Notes: generated from the letters alone by a model not told the origin. A stretch of 64,000 bases of DNA from DATJLY01 sp035532935 (GCA_035532935.1 DATKQE010000008.1:155777-219776); one strand, 5' to 3'. Shown: positions 32,912 through 43,064, numbered from the stretch's first letter. Program-made: numbers and translations.

Positions 32912-34042
32912 TCAGATGCGCGACAGTTCCCGAGCAATCCAGGTGACGATCGTCGGGAAAAGGCTCGGGTCGTGGCCCATGTGGCCGCCCGGAAAGAACC
33001 GGGCGGATTTGGCGCCGCCGTGCCGCAGCAGCAAATACATGTCCTCGATCGGGAAGATCGAATCGTCGACGCCGTTGACGCACAGGAGCGGCGCCGAAGG
33101 CCGGTCGAGCACGCCCTGGTCGAGCAGCGACAGGCGCGGCGCGTAGTCGAGCCATTCGGCGGCGGTCGTGCGGCCGAACGCGCTGGCGAGCGTTTCGGCC
33201 AGCTCGAACGGATACTCGCCGCGCGCGGCGCGCGCGATCCAATCGGGGGCGAAGGCGAAATGCGCCGGACCGCCATGGGTCACGGCGGCGGCGATGCGGT
33301 CGCGATGGGTGTGCGCGAGCTTCGCCGCCCAGTATCCGCCGGTGCTCGCGCCGACGACGGCGATGCGCCGCGCGTCGAGCCCCGGCTCGGCCGCGATCCA
33401 ATCGAATATGCCGTTCCACAGCTCCTCGCCGGTCTCGGAGCCGGGGATCGGCGCATCGCCGACGCCGGGCATGTCGACCGCCAGCACGGCCAGGCCCGCC
33501 GCCAGATAGGGCTCGGGCCGGCGGTCCTCCTTGAACGAATCGATGCCGCCCCACTGCACCACGACCGGCAGCGTTCCCGCGCGCAGCGGCCGATGGAGAT
33601 AGCCCACGATCGTCGCGCCGCTGGCCTGGGCGCCGACATAGGGCATCGCGACGCGGGCGACGCCGGGCTCGGCCAGCGCGGCCGCCTTGAAATACGCCTC
33701 CTGCGAGCGGCGATAGGCGAGCCGCTTCGCCGGCGAATTGGGCGCGGGATAGCGGGCGACGCGGAAGAGGCCGAAGGCGGCGCGATATTCGCGGCGCGCG
33801 GATTCCCTGTCGCCGGCGTCCTCGGCCGCGAGCCCCGCGGCGAAATGCGGCTCGGCCGCCGCGCTGAATGCCTGGGCCCAGCGCTCGCGGTCGAGCGTGC
33901 CGAGCCGGTCGAGCACCGCATGCGCCTCGGCCGCCGGCACGTAGTCCATCGGATTGCGCGCGTGGCGGGCGCGCTCCATGAGAATGTCGCGGACTTCGCC
34001 GTAGGTCCGGACATAGAGCGCCGGCTCGCTTTGGCCCACCAT
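32912..34042 (-). CDS. Alpha/beta hydrolase (FrsA/DUF1100-like)
   Basis: 376 residues with an N-terminal helical lid region and a C-terminal alpha/beta-hydrolase core. The nucleophile elbow is VVGASTGGYWA (Ser), the acid NGVDDSIFP (Asp) and the His in GGHMGHDP. The arrangement resembles 2,6-dihydroxypseudooxynicotine hydrolase and other C-C or ester hydrolases of the FrsA-like group. It precedes the MFS transporter gene. The substrate is unknown; hydrolysis of a diketone or ester is inference. Confidence 0.8.
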   Translation of the reverse strand: MVGQSEPALYVRTYGEVRDILMERARHARNPMDYVPAAEAHAVLDRLGTLDRERWAQAFSAAAEPHFAAGLAAEDAGDRESARREYRAAFGLFRVARYPAPNSPAKRLAYRRSQEAYFKAAALAEPGVARVAMPYVGAQASGATIVGYLHRPLRAGTLPVVVQWGGIDSFKEDRRPEPYLAAGLAVLAVDMPGVGDAPIPGSETGEELWNGIFDWIAAEPGLDARRIAVVGASTGGYWAAKLAHTHRDRIAAAVTHGGPAHFAFAPDWIARAARGEYPFELAETLASAFGRTTAAEWLDYAPRLSLLDQGVLDRPSAPLLCVNGVDDSIFPIEDMYLLLRHGGAKSARFFPGGHMGHDPSLFPTIVTWIARELSRI

Positions 34043-34179
34043 GGCAGCCCGATCCTCCCCGAGCGCCGCTCTTCTCTATTATTGGCGCGCCCATGATCGT
34101 CATACGCCGGCCGGGGCCGAAAGCCAAGGCGCTCGATGCGGGACCGGGTCCGGTGGCGCGGCCGCCCGCGCGGGCGGCC

Positions 34180-35103
34180 TCAGGCGGCGCGGCGGTAGGG
34201 GACGGTCAGCGCGACCGGCGCGGTCTGCCGCCCGACCAGGCCCGCGACCGCGAAGAACGCCAGCAGATAAGGCATCATCACCAGCAGCGCGGTCGGCAGC
34301 GGAATGCCCATGTCCGGCAATTGGAATTGCAGCGCCGTCGCCGCGCCGAACAGCAGGCACGCGCCGAAGGCGCGGCCGACGCGCCAATTGCCGAAGATCA
34401 CGGCGGCGATGGCGAGATAGCCCGCGCCGTTGGTCATGCCTTCGGTGAAGGTGTTGATGTCGCCGATCGAGAGATACGTCCCGGCCAGTGCCGACATGAA
34501 CCCGGCGAACAGCACGACGCCATAGCGCACCCGCACGATCGACAGCCCCGCCTTGTCGACGCTGCGCGGATCGGCGCCGGCGGCGCGGACGACCAGCCCG
34601 ATCGCGGTGTAGCGCACCACCCAGGCCGTGACCGCCACCAGCGCCAGCGCGAGATAGACCACCCAGACCTGCTGGAACACCGCGCCGCCGAACACCGGGA
34701 TGTGGCCCAGGAGCGGCGGGCTCCATTGCGGGAAGCCGGGGATGAGATCGCGCGAGCGCTCGCCGAAAATCTCGCGATAGGCGAGCGTGGTGCTGCCGAG
34801 CGCAAGAATGTTGATGCCGAGCCCGGTGACGACCTGATTGGCCCGGAGCGTGACGCTGAGGAACGCCTGCAGCAGCGCCACCGGCATCACGGCGATGATG
34901 CCGCAGGCGAGCCCGATCATCGGTTCGCCCGTCGCCCACGCGCCGAGCGCGCCGGCAAAGGCCGCGGTCAGCATCATGCCCTCGATGCTCATGTTGAGCA
35001 CGCCCGCCATCTCGCTCACCAGCTCGCCGGTGGCGCCCAGCATCAGCGGCACCGCCAGCCTGAGCGTCGAGCCAAGGAACACGGCCAGAAGCTGCCACCT
35101 CAT
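34180..35103 (-). CDS. Bmp-type ABC transporter permease 2
   Basis: 307 residues, about eight helices. It carries the family hallmark ATGELVSEMAGVLNMSIEGMML, then LRANQVVTGLGINILALG and the C-terminal NAGAGYLAIA-type region as TNGAGYLAIAAVIFGNW. This is the YufQ/NupQ-like second permease of nucleoside/simple-sugar importers. The start ATG 35103 overlaps the upstream permease stop (ATGA). It is the last gene of the BMP-ATPase-permease-permease operon on the minus strand. Confidence 0.9.
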   Translation of the reverse strand: MRWQLLAVFLGSTLRLAVPLMLGATGELVSEMAGVLNMSIEGMMLTAAFAGALGAWATGEPMIGLACGIIAVMPVALLQAFLSVTLRANQVVTGLGINILALGSTTLAYREIFGERSRDLIPGFPQWSPPLLGHIPVFGGAVFQQVWVVYLALALVAVTAWVVRYTAIGLVVRAAGADPRSVDKAGLSIVRVRYGVVLFAGFMSALAGTYLSIGDINTFTEGMTNGAGYLAIAAVIFGNWRVGRAFGACLLFGAATALQFQLPDMGIPLPTALLVMMPYLLAFFAVAGLVGRQTAPVALTVPYRRAA

Positions 35104-36184
35104 CGCGTCACCTTGCGCCGGTCGAGCCAGAACGCCATCGCCGCCAGCGTCACCACGATCAGCCCCTGGATCACCATCACGATGGCGCTCGGCACGCGGG
35201 CCACCATCTCCATGTTGATGCCGCCGGACCGCAGAAAGCCGAACAACAGCGCGCCGGCGACGACGCCCGCCGCCGAGCCGCGCGCGAGCAGCCCGATGAC
35301 GAGACCGTCGAAGCCGTAGCCCGACGAGAACCCGGCCTTGAGCAGGTACTGGTCGCCTTGCAGCATCACCGCCCCGGCGAGCCCGCCGAAGCCGCCGGCG
35401 ATCGCCATCGCGGCGACGACGAGCGCGGCGCGCGGAATGCCGGCGCGGCGCGACGCCAGCTCGTTGAGGCCGATCGCGCGAAGCTGCCAGCCGAACACGC
35501 TGCGCGCCAGGATCACCCACACGGCGATCACCAGGATCACGGTCACGGGCAGGCCGATATTGAGCGGCACCGACGGATCGCCCGACAGCAGCGGCAGCCG
35601 GGTGGGATTGGCGATCTCGAGCGATTCCGGCAGCGTCGCCGTGGTGGTCATCGGCCGGCGCAGCAGCGCGCTCGACTCGACGCACCAATAGACCAGCCAG
35701 ATGCCGATGAAGGTCAGCAGCAGCGTGCTGATCACCTCGTTGGTGCCGGCCTTCACCTTGAGCACGCCGGCGAGCGCGCCCCAGGCGGCGCCGGCCACCG
35801 TCGCCGCCAGCGCCGGCACGATGAAGGCGAGACCCAGCGGCAAGCCCTTGACGCCGCCGTAAAGCGCCACCGCGGTCGCGGCGATGCCGCCCACCGCGAT
35901 CTGGCCCTCGCCGCCGACATTGGTGAGATTGGCCCGCGCGGCGACGATGAAGCCGAGCCCGACCAGCGTATAGACGACCGAGCGGTTGATCGAGGCGGCG
36001 ATCACATAGCCCGAACCGAACGCGCCGTTGATGAAGGCGCCGATGGCGTCGCCGACCGACACGCCGGTCAAGGCGATGAGGACGAGCCCGAACAGCAGCG
36101 TCAGCAGGACGGTGGCGACCGGAATCGTCACCCCGGCCGAGGGCATCCACAGGCGCGGCGCGCGCGCGGATTCGCTCGCGGCGC

Positions 36185-36188
<4 letters not shown>
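35100..36188 (-). CDS. Bmp-type ABC transporter permease 1
   Basis: 362 residues, about nine helices. The conserved loop VAARANLTNVGGEGQIAVGG and KVKAGTNEVISTLLLTFIG identify the YufP/NupP-like first permease. The C-terminal VIQGLIVVTLAAMAFWLD helix is a useful landmark because a related piece is found as a remnant near 39.9 kb. ATG 36188 overlaps the ATPase stop and its own stop overlaps the next start, so the genes are translationally coupled. Confidence 0.9.
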
Positions 36189-37800
<1,612 letters not shown>

Positions 37801-37804
<4 letters not shown>

Positions 37805-38787
37805 CCTTCGAGCACCTTGATCTTGCCGCCGAGGATCTCCTTCTTGATCGCCGCCAGCTTGGCGTCCATCTCGGGCGTCGATTTGCAGATGATCATGTTC
37901 GATGCCTCGGGTCCCATGACGAGGCCGAACGGCTTGTAGCCCGCCTTCCACGTGCCGGCGAGGAACTGATCGATGGCATAGCTCACCTGAAAGCCGACCC
38001 CGGTGATCGAATAGGCGACATAGAGCGGGTCGGAGCCGCAGCGGTCGGTGTAGCTGCCGATGATGTGCGTGCCCTTCTCGCGCGCCGCCTGCTCGAGGCC
38101 GCGCAGGCCGAGATTGAGGATGTGATAGTGAATGTCGGCGCTCTGGGCGATGGCCGCGAGCGTCGCCTCCTTGGCCTTGACGACGTCGTCGAAATCGCCG
38201 GTATAGGCCTCGAAATATTTGATCTTGGGATTGATGTACCGGGCGCCCATGCCGAATTCCTTGCCGGCATTGACGATGGACGGGATCTCGAGCCCGCCCA
38301 CATAGCTGACCGCGCCGGTCTTCGACAGCATGGCCGCGGCGGCGCCGGCGAGGAACGCGACCTCCGCCTGCTTCACGTCGTATTCGGCGACGTTCGGCGG
38401 ATGAGGTGCCTTGTTGCCGCCGACGATCGAGAATTTCACCTTGGGAAAGCGCGGCGCGACGTTGAGCACGGCCGCCTGGGTCTGGCCGCCGACGCCAATC
38501 ACCAGCGCGTTCCCCGCCGCGAGATTGGTGAGCGCCTGCTCCATGTCGGCGTAGTTGATGTTCTCGATCATCTGCACCTTGATGCGGCCGCCGTATTTCT
38601 TTTCCGAGGCGGTCATCCCGTCATAGCCCGACTCCATCCAGCCCTTGTCGGACTTCGAGCCCGGGATCAGGACGCCCACCCCGGCCGGCGCCGCCAACGC
38701 CGGACGGAGCGGCGCCAGCGATGCCCCTGTCAGCGCCGCCACGCCGACGGCCCCCTGCAGTACGACGCGACGCGATAACACGGCCAT
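37801..38787 (-). CDS. BMP family solute-binding protein (Tat signal)
   Basis: 328 residues. The N-terminus carries a twin-arginine signal (LSRRVVLQGAVGVAALTG, cleavage near RPALAAPAG). Body motifs are those of the Bmp/PnrA/Med family: GVLIPGSKSDKGWMESGYDG and ALTNLAAGNALVIGVGGQTQ. Such proteins feed purine nucleosides or related compounds to an ABC importer. ATG 38787 has GAGGAGG close upstream. It leads the operon; a match to a sigma-54 promoter lies 60 bases upstream on this strand. Export folded by Tat is unusual but known for this family. Confidence 0.9.
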
Positions 38788-38846
38788 CCGAACCTCCTCG
38801 ATCCTTGCTTGCTTTTCGCAGGGGCGACGATGCCCGCTCCGGTCTA

Positions 38847-38862
38847 AGCATCATGCGTGCCA
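38847..38862 (-). promoter_or_regulatory. Sigma-54 promoter-like element (BMP operon)
   Basis: On the minus strand the sequence reads TGGCACGCATGATGCT. It has the invariant GG and GC dinucleotides exactly ten bases apart and differs from TGGCACG-N4-TTGCW at only one base. A transcript starting about 12 bases after the GC would begin near 38836, 49 bases before the BMP start. Confidence 0.6.
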
Positions 38863-39002
38863 CGGCGTGCGCGCACTGCCAGAGCGGCCGCGACACCCGG
38901 CCGGCGGCGGCTGTGACAAAAAAATGCCGTGACTTCGGGCGCGCTGCACAGTTTTTGGGCGGCGGGCGCCACGGCCGGGTCGGGGCGACCGCCGCCGGGC
39001 GC

Positions 39003-39018
39003 TGGCGCGGTTCTTGCG
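39003..39018 (+). promoter_or_regulatory. Sigma-54 promoter-like element (cysteine hydrolase)
   Basis: TGGCGCGGTTCTTGCG has GG and GC ten bases apart (39004-39005 and 39016-39017) and differs from TGGCACG-N4-TTGCW at two positions. Transcription would start near 39029 and the GTG start is at 39057. A weak NtrC-like half site (TGCAC, 38951 region) is upstream. Confidence 0.55.
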
Positions 39019-39056
39019 GGAGCGGTCTGCGAACCCGCGCCGCGAAGGAGGGCCAT

Positions 39057-39860
39057 GTGACGGCGTCATCATCCCCGAAGGAGCGTCCGCTGCACGAACT
39101 GGGCCGCGGCCGCCAGTACCGTTGGCGTGCCGATGAGGCGCGCGTCGACATGGCGATGGCGCCGCCGCCGCCCCGGCCCGTCACCATCGCCGCCGAGCCG
39201 CAATCGGTGACGGTCGATCTCGAGCGCACGGCGATGCTCGTGATCGACATGCAGAACGATTTCTGCGCCAAGGGCGGCTGGGTCGATCATCTCGGTGTCG
39301 ATGTCGCGCCCGAGCGCGCGCCGATCGCGCCGCTGCGGCGGCTGCTGCCGCTGCTACGGACGGCGCTTGTCCCGATCGTCTGGGTCAATTGGGGCAACCG
39401 CCCCGATCTCATGAACATGCCGCCCAACCAGATCCACCTCTTCAAGCCGACCGGCAGCGGCATCGGCCTCGGCGAGGCGCTGCCGGGATCGGGCGCGCCT
39501 GTGCTGGAAAAGGACAGCTGGGCCGCGGCCGTCGTCGACGAACTCGCGATCGAGCCGGGCGACATTCGCGTCGACAAGCATCGCATCAGCGGGTTCTGGG
39601 ACACCCCGCTCGATTCCATCCTGCGCAATCTCGGCTGCCGCTCGCTGTTCTTCGCCGGCGTCAACACCGATCAATGCGTGCTGCATTCGCTGACCGACGC
39701 CAATTTCCTCGGCTATGGCTGCATCCTGCTGAGCGATTGCTGCGGCACGACGTCGCCCGCGTTCTGCACCGAGGCGACGCTGTGGAACGTCAAGAAATGC
39801 TTCGGCTTCGTCGCCTCGTCCGCTGCCGTCGTCGCGGCGGTCGCGGCGGCGGGTTCGTGA
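39057..39860 (+). CDS. Isochorismatase-family cysteine hydrolase
   Basis: 267 residues. GTG 39057 has GGAGG six bases upstream; the preceding ATG (39055) meets a stop at once. Catalytic triad positions are the Asp in VIDMQNDF, Lys in VDKHRISGFW and Cys in GVNTDQCVLHS. It resembles ureidoacrylate/biuret/N-carbamoyl hydrolases (RutB-like), which release carbamate or ammonia from pyrimidine or ureide breakdown. It is divergent from the BMP operon with a sigma-54-like promoter on each side, and the zinc deaminase lies 270 bases on. The actual substrate is inference. Confidence 0.85.
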   Translation: MTASSSPKERPLHELGRGRQYRWRADEARVDMAMAPPPPRPVTIAAEPQSVTVDLERTAMLVIDMQNDFCAKGGWVDHLGVDVAPERAPIAPLRRLLPLLRTALVPIVWVNWGNRPDLMNMPPNQIHLFKPTGSGIGLGEALPGSGAPVLEKDSWAAAVVDELAIEPGDIRVDKHRISGFWDTPLDSILRNLGCRSLFFAGVNTDQCVLHSLTDANFLGYGCILLSDCCGTTSPAFCTEATLWNVKKCFGFVASSAAVVAAVAAAGS

Positions 39861-39922
39861 TCGCATGCGCCGCGCGGCAACGGTCGCCCTTTTCCGGCGC
39901 CGGGAGTTTCGCGGCAATCGCG

Positions 39923-40051
39923 CCGGTGAGAGCGGTGACCGGCATATTTCAGGGCATCCTGCTTTTCTTTCTGCTCGCCTGCGACATCCTCATCCTGTTC
40001 CGCGTCAAGTTTTTGCGGCCGCTTGCGGCGCGTCTCGGCGCCGCGGAATGA
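39923..40051 (+). pseudogene. C-terminal remnant of a second Bmp-type permease 1
   Basis: The frame ending at TGA 40051 reads VTGIFQGILLFFLLACDILI then FRVKFLRPL, matching the last membrane helix and tail of Bmp-type inner permeases (compare IQGLIVVTLAAMAFWLD in the intact copy at 35.1 kb). The preceding codons are not membrane-like. It overlaps the next remnant by an ATGA, as intact permease pairs do. Confidence 0.55.
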
Positions 40052-40116
40052 TGTTCTTCCTGACCGCCTTTTTCGTCAGGGTCATGGCCGAGGCGACGCC
40101 GTTCCTGCTCGCGGGC
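40048..40116 (+). pseudogene. N-terminal remnant of a second Bmp-type permease 2
   Basis: ATG 40048 opens MMFFLTAFFVRVMAEATPFLLAG, corresponding to the first helix of Bmp permease 2 proteins (AxxTPLLLAGLGE). Reading then turns Arg-rich (GGSRRGLRA) and runs into the deaminase 3' end. The conserved ELVSEMAGVLN segment is missing, so only about 23 codons survive. Confidence 0.5.
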
Positions 40117-40132
40117 GGATCGCGCCGCGGCC

Positions 40133-40648
40133 TCAGGGCGCCGCGGCGCCGGTCCAGAAGCCGCGTTGCAGCGCCGCGGATTCGTCCTCGAGCAGCGGGC
40201 CGATGATTTCGACCGCGCGCTGTCCGGCCGCGAAGACGGTGCGGCACGGCAGGTCGAGCGTCGGGTTCTCGGCATGCGCGCCGGTCGCCGCCTTGAGGCC
40301 GGTCTCGGCCTGGCCATAGACCAGGCGGCCGATCCCGGCCCAATAGATCGCACCCGAGCACATGGCGCAGGGCTCGGCGGAGCTGTAGCGCGTGCAGCCG
40401 GCGAGAAAGTCGGCGCCATAGCGACGCGACGCCAGCGACGCCAGGAGCCGCTCGGCATGCGCCGTCCTGTCGCCGCCCTCGGACGAAAAGCCGTTGCCCT
40501 GCTCCATCAGAACCGCTCCGTCCGGTCCGACCAGGATGGCGCCGAACGGATGATCGCCCCGGCTGCGCGCCGCCATCGCCACCGCGAAGGCGCGGCGCAG
40601 CAGGGCTTCGTGGTCGAGCCGCGGCAGCGGCATGGGGGGCTTTGGCAT
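40133..40648 (-). CDS. Zinc-dependent nucleoside/nucleobase deaminase
   Basis: 171 residues of the cytidine/deoxycytidylate deaminase superfamily. Zinc ligands and the proton-shuttle Glu are in DRTAHAERLL and AEPCAMCSGAIYWAG. The tRNA-adenosine/guanine-deaminase-like order (HAE...PCxMC) and the GDHPFGAILVGPDGAVL strand support a purine- or pyrimidine-base deaminase. It lies beside the cysteine hydrolase and Bmp transporter and shares their likely nitrogen-scavenging role. A strong palindrome sits 15 bases upstream of ATG 40648. Guanine, cytosine or a pterin is possible as substrate. Confidence 0.85.
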   Translation of the reverse strand: MPKPPMPLPRLDHEALLRRAFAVAMAARSRGDHPFGAILVGPDGAVLMEQGNGFSSEGGDRTAHAERLLASLASRRYGADFLAGCTRYSSAEPCAMCSGAIYWAGIGRLVYGQAETGLKAATGAHAENPTLDLPCRTVFAAGQRAVEIIGPLLEDESAALQRGFWTGAAAP

Positions 40649-40662
40649 CGCAGAGTCCCGAT

Positions 40663-40687
40663 CGTGCGATGATCATATCATCGCACG
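40663..40687. promoter_or_regulatory. Perfect 11-bp-arm palindrome upstream of deaminase
   Basis: CGTGCGATGAT and ATCATCGCACG flank CAT, all arms perfect. It starts 15 bases before the deaminase ATG, where a repressor would block transcription or translation initiation. A matching regulator is not evident in the window. Confidence 0.65.
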
Positions 40688-40785
40688 GGAATTCGGCACG
40701 GGAATCGCTGACGTCACCGTTGCCCGCCGGCTCACGCTGGCGATGCAACCCGCGGGCGGCGGCGGCGTAAGGAACGGAGGCTCGG

Positions 40786-41163
40786 CTATTTCGCCGTGGC
40801 GTGCTGCGGCGCCCACGCCGCCGCGGGCGGACGGCCGATCCGGTCCCACGTCGCCTGGTCGAGCCAGCCGGTCGGCTTGAGCCCGTTCTGCTTCTGGTAT
40901 TTCATAATCGCCGCGATCGTCAGCGGACCGCCCTTGCCGTCGATCTTGCCCTTGTAGTCGCCAAGCTTCTTGAGCTTCCACTGCGCCCATTGCACGTGGG
41001 CCGCCTTGATGGCCGCGAGCGCGTCCACCGCCGCCGGGGTGGGCTTCGTCACGCCCTCGGTGCCGGGCGACATGGCGCGGGCGCCGGGGTCGAAGACGAC
41101 GCTGCTGCCGAGCGCCAGCGCCACCACGAGCGCCGAGACGCCAATGAGACGGTTATTATTCAT
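40786..41163 (-). CDS. Secreted peptidoglycan-binding-domain protein
   Basis: 125 residues. A signal peptide (LIGVSALVVALALGSSVVF, cleavage near GARA) precedes a linker and a PG_binding_1-like domain (QWAQWKLKKLGDYKGKIDGK, LTIAAIMKYQKQNGLKPTG, LDQATWDRIG). Such domains bind the glycan or stem peptide of murein and occur in lytic enzymes; here no catalytic domain is attached. It is the only gene between the deaminase and the aromatic transporter. A TTGTCTATAGACAA palindrome lies 30 bases upstream of its start. Confidence 0.8.
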   Translation of the reverse strand: MNNNRLIGVSALVVALALGSSVVFDPGARAMSPGTEGVTKPTPAAVDALAAIKAAHVQWAQWKLKKLGDYKGKIDGKGGPLTIAAIMKYQKQNGLKPTGWLDQATWDRIGRPPAAAWAPQHATAK

Positions 41164-41192
41164 CGCTTCCTCCCGAAGCTCGAACGAGATAA

Positions 41193-41206
41193 TTGTCTAT
41201 AGACAA
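41193..41206. promoter_or_regulatory. TTGTCTATAGACAA palindrome (GntR-like operator)
   Basis: Perfect 7+7 palindrome of the GT-N-AC type used by FCD-family GntR repressors. It lies 30 bases upstream of the peptidoglycan-binding gene start and 40 bases after the transporter stop codon. It could regulate the former; a binding protein is not identified. Confidence 0.5.
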
Positions 41207-41245
41207 CTCTTGCGGACGAGGCAAGTTCCCGCCGGCGCCGCGAGG

Positions 41246-42598
41246 CTAACGCGCGACCGTGACGGATGCCGGGGCAACGGTGGTCTCGCGGCGACCTTCG
41301 ACCCACATCATCGTCAGCGCGGCGGCCGCGGCGATGAAGGACGGCACCGCGCCGAAGAGGAAGATCGACGACGTGGTCCAGTGCAGCGCGAGCATGAGGC
41401 CGCCGACGGTGGGCCCGACGATCGCGCCGATGCGGCCGATGCCGAGCGCCCAGCCGACGCCGGTGGCGCGGATATAGGTCGGATAATAGACCGCGGCGAG
41501 CGCGTTGGCGACGTTCTGGCCGGTGACGCTGCCGATGCCGGAGATGGCGGCGGCGGCGAGGATCAGCGGTACGGACGCCCCGACCGAGCCGATCGCCGCG
41601 ATGCCGAGTCCGGACAGGACGAACAGCGGCAGCAGGAGCGAAACGCAGCTGCGGCGCTCGAGGATCGGTCCGGCCGCGATCGAGGCGATGACGCCGCTGC
41701 CCTGCTGCACCGAGATGATGACGACGGCCATCGAGATCGACAGACCGGCATCGTGCAGGAGCGTCGGCAGCCAGCTCGTGAGCAGGAACAGACCGAGGAG
41801 GTTCATGAAGAACATCATCCACAGCAGGACCGTGCCGGCGGCCCGGCCTTCGCGGAAGAGATGGCCGACGGTGAGCCCGCTGCGCTGTTCCTCGGCGATC
41901 GCGAAAGTGGTGCCTTGGGCGAAGCTCGCGCGCGGATTGATGCGCCGGAGGATGGCGGCGACCCGCTCCTGCGCGCGCCGCTTGAGGACGAGGTAGCGAA
42001 TCGATTCCGGGAGCGTGAACACGAGGACGATCGCGAGCAGGATCGGCAGGATGCCGCCCAAAACGAAGACCGAAGGCCAGCCGTAACGCGGGATGAGCGC
42101 CGCCGCGAGGAATCCGCCGAGCGAGGCGCCGAGCGGAAAGCCGCAGAACATCACGACCGTCATCGCGGCGCGCTTGCGCGCCGGGAAATATTCGGAGGTA
42201 AGCGCGATCGCGTTCGCCATGCCGCCGCCCAGTCCCGCGTCGGTGAGGAAGCGCAGGATGCTGAGCGTCGACATCGTGCTCGCCTCGGCCGTCAACAGCG
42301 AGAAGACGCCGAACCAGAGCGAGGTGCCGACCAACAGCTTCTTGCGGCCGATCCAGTCGGCGAGCGGCGCGATCACGAGGCATCCGACGAGCAGGCCCAG
42401 GAGGCCGACGACGAAGGCGGGCGTGAAATCCTTGGGCGCCAGATGCCATTCGTGGATCACGGACGGCGCGACGAAGCCGATGCTTTGGGTGTCGAAGCCC
42501 TCGAGCGCCGCCGCCGCGGCGCACAGCACCAGCACGAGGATTTGCAGCCGGCTGATTCGCTGCTGGTTGATCCATTCCGTTACTTCGATCGTCTTCAT
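41246..42598 (-). CDS. MFS transporter, aromatic acid:H+ symporter (AAHS) type
   Basis: 450 residues with twelve helices. AAHS signatures include GFDTQSIGFVAPSVIHEWHL in helix 1, APLADWIGRKKLL after helix 2 and PTYIRATGVGWALGIGRIG in the second half. Family members import benzoate, hydroxybenzoates, protocatechuate or related acids with H+. ATG 42598 is chosen because the upstream codons are not conserved. An AT-rich palindrome (42710-42723) lies about 110 bases upstream. No ring-degradation genes are adjacent, though an MhpA-like hydroxylase is at 6.5 kb. Confidence 0.85.
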   Translation of the reverse strand: MKTIEVTEWINQQRISRLQILVLVLCAAAAALEGFDTQSIGFVAPSVIHEWHLAPKDFTPAFVVGLLGLLVGCLVIAPLADWIGRKKLLVGTSLWFGVFSLLTAEASTMSTLSILRFLTDAGLGGGMANAIALTSEYFPARKRAAMTVVMFCGFPLGASLGGFLAAALIPRYGWPSVFVLGGILPILLAIVLVFTLPESIRYLVLKRRAQERVAAILRRINPRASFAQGTTFAIAEEQRSGLTVGHLFREGRAAGTVLLWMMFFMNLLGLFLLTSWLPTLLHDAGLSISMAVVIISVQQGSGVIASIAAGPILERRSCVSLLLPLFVLSGLGIAAIGSVGASVPLILAAAAISGIGSVTGQNVANALAAVYYPTYIRATGVGWALGIGRIGAIVGPTVGGLMLALHWTTSSIFLFGAVPSFIAAAAALTMMWVEGRRETTVAPASVTVAR

Positions 42599-43064
42599 CC
42601 TCGGCCTCGCTCCCACGGCCGATGCCCCTCGGCCTTGCCTGTTTTCTGCCACTGCGGCCCGCGCCGGTCCGAACGCCCTGCTTACCAAGCGCCGGCCGGA
42701 TGCGTCCAGTTAAAATATTTTAAGTGAACCTGCCACCGCCGGATTCGCCGGCAGCGAGGCCACCGTCACCGTCGCGCCGCGGCCGGTCCGGTGCGGGCAT
42801 GAAGCGAACGGGCGCCAATCCGCGGCCGCGCCGACGGCCGCTCGTGGCAATGACGCTTATGTCATCTCCCGGTCGCTTCGGCACGCAGGGCGACGATGGT
42901 TGCAACGGCAATGATGGTCCCGCCCCGGCGGCTCGCGCCTGCGGACATCATTAAATCTCTGTCATCCTGCTGGACGGCCGCGCGCGCAGTTGGCAAGACG
43001 CCGCTTGCGGCGCACATTGATGCCGCACGGGACATGTCCCTGTCACTGACGCCGAAGGCATCCC
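42599..43064. other. Divergent intergenic region with two palindromes
   Basis: 466 bases without a convincing gene between the divergent AAHS transporter and S41 protease. It contains TTAAAATATTTTAA (42710-42723, perfect, in an otherwise GC-rich stretch) and GGGACATGTCCC (43029-43040, 24 bases before the S41 start). Both look like operator sites. The open frames here have no membrane or domain features. Confidence 0.55.
42710..42723. promoter_or_regulatory. AT-only palindrome upstream of AAHS transporter
   Basis: TTAAAATATTTTAA is a perfect 14-base AT dyad in 68% GC surroundings, 112 bases upstream of the transporter start. It suits a MarR- or IclR-type operator or a core promoter element. 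Confidence 0.45.

Noticed and set aside
42724..42954. Pro/Arg-rich 76-residue open frame between the AAHS transporter and the S41 protease
   Set aside because: No ribosome site, low-complexity composition and no domain; treated as non-coding intergenic sequence.
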